Source: Nonomuraea sp. (GTDB lineage Bacteria; Actinomycetota; Actinomycetes; Streptosporangiales; Streptosporangiaceae). From it: a DNA stretch of 11,987 bases. Under the pieces are notes generated by a model, which did no database searches, had not been told where the DNA came from, and saw nothing but the letters and a program-made list of their open reading frames with translations. Below, piece after piece: positions 6,652 to 11,987 of the stretch. The position numbers and the translations under genes were made by a program. Within the stretch, counting starts at the first letter, position 1; each line of letters starts with the position of its first letter. Where the stretch lies: the NCBI GenBank assembly GCA_013362835.1, contig JABFVJ010000197.1, positions 1 through 11,987 on the forward strand. The letters are read 5' to 3'.

Positions 6652-7691
6652 TGTCCATCGGGGGGCGGACGATCGGGGCCGACCGGCCGCCGTTCGTGGT
6701 CGCCGAGATGTCCGGCAACCACAACGGGAGCCTGGAGCGGGCCCTCGCCATCGTCGACGCGGCGGCGGCCGGCGGGGCCCATGCGCTGAAACTGCAGACC
6801 TACCGGCCCGACACGATCACGGTCGACGCCGACGGGCCCGCCTTCCGGGTGGGCGACGGACACGCGCTGTGGGGCGGCGAGACCCTCTACCGGCTGTTCG
6901 AACGCGCCCACACGCCCTGGGAGTGGCACGAGCCGATCTTCGAGCGGGCTCGCGAGCACGGGCTCGTCGCCTTCTCGGCGCCGTTCGACCCGACCGCGGT
7001 GGAGCTGCTGGAGAAGCTCGACGCGCCGGCGTACAAGATCGCTTCGTCGGAGATCGTGGACCTGCCGCTGATCAGGCTCGCGGCCTCCACCGGCAAGCCG
7101 CTGGTCATCTCCACCGGCATGGCCACGGCGGGCGAGATCGAGGCCGCCGTGACGGCCGCCCGCGAGGCCGGCTGCACGCAGCTCGCCGTGCTGTCCTGCA
7201 CCGCCTCCTACCCCGCCTCCCCCGCCGAGAGCAACCTGCGTTCGCTGCCGCTGCTCGCCGCGCTCACCGGCGCCGAGGTCGGCGTGTCCGACCACACGCC
7301 GGGCATCGGGGCCGCGCTGGCGGCGGTGGCGCTGGGGGCGTGCCTGATCGAGAAGCACGTGACGCTGTCGCGGGCCGACGGCGGCGTCGACGCCGCCTTC
7401 TCGCTGGAGCCCCCGGAGCTGGCGGCGCTGGTGGAGGAGAGCGAGCGGGCCTGGCAGTCGCTGGGCCGCCCGGTGCTCGGTCCGCGCGAGTCCGAGCGCG
7501 AAGGGCTGCGCTTCCGCCGCTCCCTTCACGTGGTCGGTGACGTACGCGCCGGCGACCTCGTGACCAGGGAGAACGTCCGCTCGATCCGCCCGGCGGGCGG
7601 CCTTCACCCCGACGCGATCGACGAGGTCGTCGGCCGCCGCTTCACCAGGGACGCGCCGCTCGGCACCCCGCTGACCTGGGATCTCATCTGA
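6648..7691 (+). CDS. pseI: Pseudaminic acid synthase (NeuB family), pathway step 5
   Basis: This enzyme condenses 2,4-diacetamido-2,4,6-trideoxy-L-altrose with phosphoenolpyruvate to give pseudaminic acid and phosphate in the cytoplasm. The 347 residues form a TIM-barrel NeuB domain (about 1-270) and a C-terminal SAF/antifreeze-like domain (about 288-345). Expected motifs are present: VVAEMSGNHNGSLERA (Glu20, Asn24-His25-Asn26), ALKLQTYRPDTIT (Lys49, Gln50), YKIASSEI, SDHTPG (His216) and EKHVTLSRADGGVDAAFSLE (His237). The two histidines match the metal ligands of NeuB. The GGVDAAFSLEP ending is PseI-like; true sialic acid synthases usually read GPDH-type here. AAGGAGG at 6634-6640 precedes the ATG by 7 bases, and the gene overlaps pseH by 4 bases (ATGA). 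A second ATG follows immediately. Its 3' end overlaps the convergent pseG by 8 bases. Substrate choice versus legionaminic acid rests on pseB and pseG nearby. Confidence 0.93.
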   Translation: MMSIGGRTIGADRPPFVVAEMSGNHNGSLERALAIVDAAAAGGAHALKLQTYRPDTITVDADGPAFRVGDGHALWGGETLYRLFERAHTPWEWHEPIFERAREHGLVAFSAPFDPTAVELLEKLDAPAYKIASSEIVDLPLIRLAASTGKPLVISTGMATAGEIEAAVTAAREAGCTQLAVLSCTASYPASPAESNLRSLPLLAALTGAEVGVSDHTPGIGAALAAVALGACLIEKHVTLSRADGGVDAAFSLEPPELAALVEESERAWQSLGRPVLGPRESEREGLRFRRSLHVVGDVRAGDLVTRENVRSIRPAGGLHPDAIDEVVGRRFTRDAPLGTPLTWDLI

Positions 7692-8658
7692 TCCAGAGGT
7701 CGAGGAAGGCGTCGGCGACGCGTTCCCTGCCCTTGCCGTCGACCAGCCCGCCGCCCCGCCTGCCGTGCTCCTCGCGCAGGCGGGGGTCGGCGAGCAGGCG
7801 GGCGAGCACGTCGACGGCCATGTCGTCGGCCTCCGGCCCGAGACCGGCGGCGATCCCCCGGCCCACCAGCGCCCGGTAGCCGATGAGCTGGTTCTCGGCC
7901 ACCCAGGTCAGCGCGGTCGGCACGCCGAGGTGGAGCAGCTCCCAGACGGCCGACCCGGCGGCGGTGACCACGAGGTCGGCGGCGGCCATGAGCTCGGGCA
8001 GCCGGTCGGTCGGCGGCACGACCGTGACGCCCTCACCCGCCGCGAACGGCTCGGGGCTGACCACCGTGGCCAGGAACGGGACACCGGTGCGCCCGAGCGC
8101 CCCCGCCCAGGCCGGCGCGACGCGTCCGCTGTCGGTGCCGCCGAAGAAGCACAACACGCGCGGCACCGGCTCCTCCCCCGCGACGCGCCTGCGGTTCCGG
8201 ACGCTGTCACGCAGCAGCGCGTAACGCGACCCCGCGAGCCGCCACGAGCCCGGCGGCAGCGGGAAGGGCCGGTCCTCCGCGCCGAGGTTCTGGTCGAGGT
8301 AGAGGTCGGCCTCCTGGCCGCGCGGGTCGCCGTCGACGATCGCCAGCACGGGGAAGCCCGCCGCCCTGAGCGTCGCGCCGGTCTCCGCCGCCAGCTCGTA
8401 CGAGTCCAGCACCACCGCGTCGAGCCGCAGCTCGCAGGCCAGGGCCGCCAGCCGGTCGGGCCGCGCGGGGGCCGGCACCAGCGGCAGCGAACGGCTCACG
8501 AGCTGGTCGCGGGCCCACGCCGAGCCGGAGACGTCGCCGAGGAAGACCACCTCGGCACCCCGCCCGCCCAGCTCCTCGGCCAGCGCCACGCACCGCACCA
8601 GATGACCGGCCCCGCCCCCGGCCGTGGCGTCGCAGCGCACTCCCACCCGCCCGCTCAT
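7684..8658 (-). CDS. pseG: UDP-2,4-diacetamido-2,4,6-trideoxy-beta-L-altropyranose hydrolase, pathway step 4
   Basis: PseG removes UDP from the diacetamido-altrose nucleotide and releases the free sugar used by PseI. The 324-residue protein has the GT-B fold pattern of the family. The N-terminal loop VRCDATAGGGAGHLVRCVAL (7-26) contains His19, matching the catalytic histidine of characterised PseG (GTGHVMRC). VLDSY (83-87) and DGDPRG (109-114) follow, then FFGGTDSGRV (171-180) opens the C-terminal domain, with AAGSAVWELLHLGVPTALTW (233-252) and ENQ (255-257) for the uridine diphosphate site. It is longer than the Campylobacter enzyme and closer to Bacillus SpsG in size. The ATG at 8658 overlaps the pseF stop by 4 bases (ATGA), so the two are translationally coupled. 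A longer upstream frame exists only because it reads through pseF out of frame. Confidence 0.9.
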   Translation of the reverse strand: MSGRVGVRCDATAGGGAGHLVRCVALAEELGGRGAEVVFLGDVSGSAWARDQLVSRSLPLVPAPARPDRLAALACELRLDAVVLDSYELAAETGATLRAAGFPVLAIVDGDPRGQEADLYLDQNLGAEDRPFPLPPGSWRLAGSRYALLRDSVRNRRRVAGEEPVPRVLCFFGGTDSGRVAPAWAGALGRTGVPFLATVVSPEPFAAGEGVTVVPPTDRLPELMAAADLVVTAAGSAVWELLHLGVPTALTWVAENQLIGYRALVGRGIAAGLGPEADDMAVDVLARLLADPRLREEHGRRGGGLVDGKGRERVADAFLDLWIR

Positions 8659-9383
8659 GCGTCCTGCAGCGCCTTCTGCCGTACGTGGGCGTTGAGCTCG
8701 CAGACCTCCGGTCTGGCGCGCAGCCAGCTCACCAGGGTCCTGACCGGCACGCAGCGGTCGCCCAGCTCCTCGACGACGCGGGCGATGAGCCGCCAGTCGT
8801 CCTCGGTGTCGAGCGTGACCCGCAGGTCGTCGGCCGCCGGTTGGTGGGCGAGGCCCAGCAGGCGCGACTCGCCCGGGTGCGCGTAGACGTACGACGTCAC
8901 GTGGGTGCGGTGGAAGCCGGTGGCCTCGGCGTCGGCGCGCTCCAGCGCGGACCTGTGCGCGATCTCCACGTCGAGCCCGCGCGGCAGGGTCCTGGCCAGG
9001 CTCGTGCTCAGGTAGTCGAGCCCCGGGACCGCGCGGAAGACCAGCGCGGCCTCCCTGATCACGGCGGGGTCGAGCAGCGGGCAGTCGGCCGTGAACCGCA
9101 TGATCGCGTCGGCCTCCCGCCCGGCCAGCGCCTCCATGAACCTGGTGAGCACGTCGTCGACCGGCCCCCGGTGGCAGGCCACGCCGAGCCGTCGGCACTC
9201 GGCCGCCACCGCGTCGTCGACGCTCTGCGTGGTGGTGGCCACGACGAGATCGTCGAGCGTGCCCGACTCGCGCGCCGCGCGGACGACCCACCCCAGGACG
9301 CTGCGGCCGCCCAGGTCGCGCAGCACCTTCCCGGGCAGCCGCGTGGAGCCCATCCGAGCCTGGATGATTCCGACAATACGCAT
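8655..9383 (-). CDS. pseF: Pseudaminic acid cytidylyltransferase (SpsF/PseF type), pathway step 6
   Basis: By family and context this enzyme activates pseudaminic acid with CTP to CMP-Pse. The 242 residues form a nucleotidyltransferase domain (CTP_transf_3, PF02348). The signature IIQARMGSTRLPGKVL (6-21) binds the nucleotide phosphates, followed by DDLVVATT, FTADCPLLDP and, near the C terminus, LRVTLDTEDDWRLI. The sequence is nearer to SpsF of Bacillus spore-coat polysaccharide clusters than to proteobacterial PseF, so the symbol rests on pathway role. I chose the ATG at 9383 because the family begins M-x-I two to six residues before IIQAR. An in-frame ATG at 9410 would add nine residues that look like untranslated leader. 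GGGGGA lies about 11 bases ahead, in the loop of an inverted repeat. It is divergent from pseB and overlaps pseG. Confidence 0.85.
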   Translation of the reverse strand: MRIVGIIQARMGSTRLPGKVLRDLGGRSVLGWVVRAARESGTLDDLVVATTTQSVDDAVAAECRRLGVACHRGPVDDVLTRFMEALAGREADAIMRFTADCPLLDPAVIREAALVFRAVPGLDYLSTSLARTLPRGLDVEIAHRSALERADAEATGFHRTHVTSYVYAHPGESRLLGLAHQPAADDLRVTLDTEDDWRLIARVVEELGDRCVPVRTLVSWLRARPEVCELNAHVRQKALQDA

Positions 9384-9488
9384 CAAAACCACATTCCCCC
9401 GTGTGACCATATGTGGTTGACCGGTCGCGCTATGCTACCGGCCAGCTTGCACGACTACAGTTCGTCAGCGCGATTTTCAGGGGGCCGC
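9384..9488. promoter_or_regulatory. Divergent intergenic region, pseF-pseG / pseB-pseC
   Basis: These 105 bases are less GC-rich than the flanking genes and must serve both directions. Plus-strand candidates are TATGCT (9431-9436) as a -10 with no good -35 at normal spacing, and AGGGGG (9479-9484) as the pseB SD. TTGACC (9417-9422) is too close to TATGCT to pair with it. On the minus strand TAGCAT (9437-9432) could be a -10. An inverted repeat (9387-9418) and a small palindrome GACCGGTC (9419-9426) are possible protein-binding sites. Confidence 0.55.
9387..9418. repeat. Perfect 8-bp inverted repeat in the pseF leader
   Basis: AACCACAT (9387-9394) is the exact reverse complement of ATGTGGTT (9411-9418), with a 16-base spacer. 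On the pseF transcript the spacer becomes a loop holding the SD-like GGGGGA, and the ATG follows 3 bases after the stem. It could be an operator for a dimeric regulator or an RNA hairpin that tunes pseF translation; sequence alone does not choose. Confidence 0.6.
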
Positions 9489-10466
9489 GTGAGCATTCTC
9501 AGTGGATCGTCCATTCTGATCACCGGAGGCACGGGGTCCTTCGGAAAGGCGTTCATCCGCCACGCGCTCGACTCGCTCGGGGTGCGCCGGCTCGTGGTGT
9601 TCTCCCGTGACGAGCTCAAGCAGTACGAGCTCAAGCAGCTGTTCGGCGACGACGAGCGGCTGCGCTGGTTCATCGGCGACGTGCGCGACCGCGACCGGCT
9701 CACCCGCGCCATGCACGGCGTCGACCACGTCGTCCACGCCGCCGCGCTCAAGCAGGTCGACACCGCCGAGTACAACCCGTTCGAGTACGTCCGCACCAAC
9801 GTCGCCGGTTCGCAGAACGTCGTCGAGGCCGCCATCGACTGCGGCGTGCGCAAGGTCGTCGCCCTGTCCACCGACAAGGCCTCCAGCCCGATCAACCTCT
9901 ACGGCGCCACCAAGCTCGTCGCCGACAAGCTGTTCGTCTCGGCCAACCACTACGCCGCCGCCCACGAGACCCGCTTCGCCGTCGTCCGCTACGGCAACGT
10001 CGTCGGCAGCAGGGGCTCGGTGGTGCCGTTCTTCCTGCGCCTCGCCGAGCAGGGCGGCAGCCTGCCGATCACCGACAAGCGCATGACCAGGTTCTGGATC
10101 ACGCTCGACCAGGCCGTACGGTTCGTCGTCGACTCCTTCGACCTCATGCAGGGCGGCGAGCTCTACGTCCCGCGCATCCCCAGCATGCGCATCACCGACC
10201 TGGCCGAGGCCCTGGCCCCCGACAGCCCGATCTACGAGATCGGCATCAGGCCGGGCGAGAAGCTGCACGAGGAGATGATCGGCCCCGACGACGGCCGCAG
10301 GACCCTGCGCCTGGCCGACCGCTACGTCGTCCAGCCCACGATCGCGACCTGGGGCTACGAGGCGCCGCAGACCGGCGAGCTGCTGCCCGAGGGCTTCTCC
10401 TACCGCTCCGACACCAACGACCAGTGGCTGTCGGTCCGCGACCTGCGCGACATGGTGGCCGGCTGA
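9489..10466 (+). CDS. pseB: UDP-N-acetylglucosamine 4,6-dehydratase (inverting), pathway step 1
   Basis: PseB converts UDP-GlcNAc to UDP-2-acetamido-2,6-dideoxy-beta-L-arabino-4-hexulose, combining 4,6-dehydration and C5 inversion with bound NADP+. The 325 residues match the FlaA1/PseB branch of extended short-chain dehydrogenases. The Rossmann loop is ILITGGTGSFGKAFI (9-23), FSRDELKQYE follows at 38-47, then AALKQVDTAEYNP (85-97). The catalytic segment LSTDKASSPINLYGATK (126-142) supplies Asp129, Lys130 and Tyr138, aligned with the Asp132/Lys133/Tyr141 triad of FlaA1. RYGNVVGSRGSV and RMTRFWITL complete the PseB pattern. The GTG at 9489 is chosen because AGGGGG lies 4 bases upstream and the protein then starts just before the Rossmann strand. 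Longer in-frame extensions cross the divergent promoter region. Its stop overlaps the pseC start by one base (TGATG). Confidence 0.93.
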   Translation: MSILSGSSILITGGTGSFGKAFIRHALDSLGVRRLVVFSRDELKQYELKQLFGDDERLRWFIGDVRDRDRLTRAMHGVDHVVHAAALKQVDTAEYNPFEYVRTNVAGSQNVVEAAIDCGVRKVVALSTDKASSPINLYGATKLVADKLFVSANHYAAAHETRFAVVRYGNVVGSRGSVVPFFLRLAEQGGSLPITDKRMTRFWITLDQAVRFVVDSFDLMQGGELYVPRIPSMRITDLAEALAPDSPIYEIGIRPGEKLHEEMIGPDDGRRTLRLADRYVVQPTIATWGYEAPQTGELLPEGFSYRSDTNDQWLSVRDLRDMVAG

Positions 10467-11590
10467 TGCTGCCCTACGGACGGCAGTCCATCATCGAGTC
10501 CGACATCGAGGCGGTGGCCGAGGTGCTGCGCGGCGACTGGCTGACGACCGGGCCCGCGGTCCGGCTGTTCGAGAGCGAGCTCGCCCGCTGGACCGGCGGC
10601 GTGCCCTGCGTCTCGGTCACCTCCGGCACTGCGGCGCTGCACGTGGCCTACGCCGCCGCCGGCGTCGGCCGGGGCGACGAGGTGATCACCTCGCCGCTCA
10701 CGTTCGTCGCCACGGCCGCCACCGCCGTGCTGCGGGGTGCGCGGGTCGCCTTCGCCGACGTACAGGCCGACACCGGCAACATCGACCCCGACGCCGTGTC
10801 CGCGCTGGTCACCCCGGCGACGCGGGCGATCACCGGCGTCGACTACGCGGGCCACCCCGCCGACTACGACGAGCTGCGCACGGTCGCGGAACGCGCCGGC
10901 GCGGTGCTGGTCGCCGACGCCGCGCACTCGATCGGGGCCTCCTACAAGGACCGTCCCGTGGGCGCGGTCGCCGACCTGACGACGTTCTCGTTCTTCCCGA
11001 CGAAGACCGTGACCACCGCCGAGGGCGGCGCGGTCGCCGCGGCCGACCCCGCCCACTTCGAGCGCGCCGCCCGCTTCAGGAACCACGGCCTGGTACGCGA
11101 CCCCGCCGAGCAGCGCGACCCCGACCACGGCGGCTGGCACCAGGAGGTGCACGAGTTCGGGCTGAACTACCGGCTGCCCGACGTGCTCTGCGCGCTCGGC
11201 GTCAGCCAGCTGCGCCGGCTCGAACGCTTCCGCGCCCGCCGCTCCGAGCTGGTCGCGCGGTACAACACGCTGCTGCGTGACGTGCCCGGCCTCACGCTGC
11301 CCGCGCAGCGGGCCTACGTCACGCCGAGCTGGCACCTCTACCCGGTCAGGGTGCGCGACGGGCGCAGGCGGGAGGTCTACGAACGTATGCGGGCGGCGGG
11401 CATCGGGGTGCAGGTCAACTACATCCCGGCGTACTGGCACCCGGTGTTCGAGGACCTCGGCTACCGGCGGGGGCTCTGCCCGCGCGCCGAGGCGTACTAC
11501 GCCGAGGAGCTGTCGCTGCCGCTGTTCGCCGACCTGTCGGACGCCGAGCAGGACCGCGTCGTCGAAACGCTCACCGGCATCCTGACCTGA
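10466..11590 (+). CDS. pseC: PLP-dependent UDP-sugar C4 aminotransferase, pathway step 2
   Basis: PseC aminates C4 of the PseB product, normally with glutamate as donor, giving UDP-4-amino-4,6-dideoxy-beta-L-AltNAc. The 374 residues are a full DegT/DnrJ/EryC1-type fold-type I aminotransferase. VTSGTAALHVAYAA (51-64) forms the cofactor phosphate pocket, VADAAHSIGA (149-158) has Asp151 for the pyridine nitrogen, and FSFFPTKTVTTAEGG (174-188) has Lys180 as the Schiff-base lysine. GLNYRLPDVLCALG and GVQVNYIPAYWHPVF near the C terminus are typical of the PseC subgroup. The ATG at 10466 overlaps the pseB stop by one base, so re-initiation from pseB is likely; no strong SD is visible. A start 14 codons earlier lies in pseB coding sequence and adds no conserved residues. 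Confidence 0.93.
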   Translation: MLPYGRQSIIESDIEAVAEVLRGDWLTTGPAVRLFESELARWTGGVPCVSVTSGTAALHVAYAAAGVGRGDEVITSPLTFVATAATAVLRGARVAFADVQADTGNIDPDAVSALVTPATRAITGVDYAGHPADYDELRTVAERAGAVLVADAAHSIGASYKDRPVGAVADLTTFSFFPTKTVTTAEGGAVAAADPAHFERAARFRNHGLVRDPAEQRDPDHGGWHQEVHEFGLNYRLPDVLCALGVSQLRRLERFRARRSELVARYNTLLRDVPGLTLPAQRAYVTPSWHLYPVRVRDGRRREVYERMRAAGIGVQVNYIPAYWHPVFEDLGYRRGLCPRAEAYYAEELSLPLFADLSDAEQDRVVETLTGILT

Positions 11591-11592
11591 CC

Positions 11593-11616
11593 GTCGCCGC
11601 GAGGCCCGCCGGCGAC
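11593..11616. terminator. GC-rich stem in the convergent gap after pseC
   Basis: GTCGCCG (11593-11599) pairs with CGGCGAC (11610-11616) around a 10-base loop, in the only 30 bases separating two converging genes. There is no U-tract on either side. Actinobacterial terminators often lack one, so it may act bidirectionally, but the stem is short and such pairings arise easily in GC-rich DNA. Confidence 0.35.
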
Positions 11617-11620
11617 CGGT

Positions 11621-11987
11621 TCAGCGCTCGGCGAGGAGCAGGCAGCCGTCCTCGCTCCTGTCGATGAGGAAGCGGCGGTCGTCGACGGTCGCGACCTGGC
11701 GCTCCCCCCTCCGCACCAGCGGCCGGATCGGCCTGCCCTGGTCGAGGACGACCTCCCACCACGACTCGCGGCCGACCCGCTCGTCGATGCCGGCCAGCGG
11801 CACCCGTGCCGAGAAGTCCTGGCCCGCGAGCGCCACGGGGAAGTACATCTCCTCGCCGTCGCTCTTGCGCCGCAGCCGCACCACCGGCTCCCCGTCGCCG
11901 AGGTCGGCGATGCGCCCGGAGAACACCAGATCGCCGTCGTCCACCCGGCACTCGCCGATGACCGCCTGGGCATGCAGCAGCCGCAGC
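11621..11987 (-). CDS. C-terminal end of an unidentified protein with a beta-rich domain, 5' partial
   Basis: The frame is open to the window edge and ends at a TGA, giving the last 121 residues; the N terminus is missing. The GTG at 11944 is not likely the true start, since coding-like sequence continues above it. The visible part reads as alternating short strands: LVFSGRIADLGDGEPVVRLR, EEMYFPVALAGQDFSARVPL, WWEVVLDQGRPIRPL and a final RRFLIDRSEDGCLLLAER. This strand-loop pattern, ending in a basic-hydrophobic strand pair, resembles the beta-rich modules beside the TagF-like and GT2 proteins here. It is therefore plausibly the tail of another glycosyltransferase or teichoic acid enzyme. I do not recognise a named family. 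It converges on pseC. Confidence 0.6.
   Translation of the reverse strand, partial: LRLLHAQAVIGECRVDDGDLVFSGRIADLGDGEPVVRLRRKSDGEEMYFPVALAGQDFSARVPLAGIDERVGRESWWEVVLDQGRPIRPLVRRGERQVATVDDRRFLIDRSEDGCLLLAER

Noticed and set aside
8659..9291. Upstream in-frame extension of pseG through pseF
   Set aside because: The extension reads the pseF gene out of frame and has no motifs. The ATGA overlap at 8655-8658 gives a natural pseG start.
9417..9436. TTGACC and TATGCT as a -35/-10 pair for pseB
   Set aside because: The spacer is only 8 bases, too short for a sigma-70-type promoter, so they are not called as a pair.
9451..9465. Imperfect palindrome (ACGA...TCGT) upstream of pseB
   Set aside because: Only 4 paired bases on each side; expected by chance at this length.

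Overview
The window is very GC-rich, with strong G/C preference at third codon positions, GTG as well as ATG starts, and tightly packed genes overlapping by 1-8 bases. This points to a high-GC actinomycete. The style resembles Streptosporangiales such as Nonomuraea, but that placement is an impression and no marker gene here proves it. I see no mobile element, tRNA, rRNA or CRISPR array.

The window is one cell-surface glycan locus in two halves. The left half (1-6003) carries polymer-building and decorating enzymes. On the plus strand are the 3' part of a CDP-glycerol glycerophosphotransferase-like (TagF-type) protein and a family 4 glycosyltransferase. Facing them on the minus strand is a three-gene run: a family 2 glycosyltransferase with a C-terminal beta-rich domain, a CDP-alcohol phosphatidyltransferase-type membrane enzyme, and a PAPS-dependent sulfotransferase.

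The right half (6127-11590) holds a complete six-enzyme set for CMP-pseudaminic acid, a bacterial nonulosonic (sialic-acid-like) sugar. By homology these are PseB (dehydratase/epimerase), PseC (aminotransferase), PseH (N-acetyltransferase), PseG (UDP-sugar hydrolase), PseI (PEP-condensing synthase) and PseF (cytidylyltransferase). They are not one operon but three two-gene units: pseH-pseI (+), pseF-pseG (-) and pseB-pseC (+). Two short divergent intergenic regions (6004-6126 and 9384-9488) probably hold most of the control. The second contains a perfect 8-bp inverted repeat that would place the pseF ribosome-binding site in an RNA loop. After pseC, a 30-base gap with a GC-rich stem precedes the 3' end of another minus-strand gene that runs off the window.

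Taken together, I infer a wall or surface glycopolymer containing pseudaminic acid, probably with phosphodiester (teichoic-type) linkages and sulfate. Teichulosonic acids, wall polymers built from nonulosonic acids, are known from actinomycetes, so the sugar has precedent. The combination with a sulfotransferase and a CDP-alcohol transferase is the less familiar part. No gene here is recognisable as a dedicated pseudaminyltransferase, so the enzyme using CMP-Pse is either one of the generic transferases here or lies outside the window.
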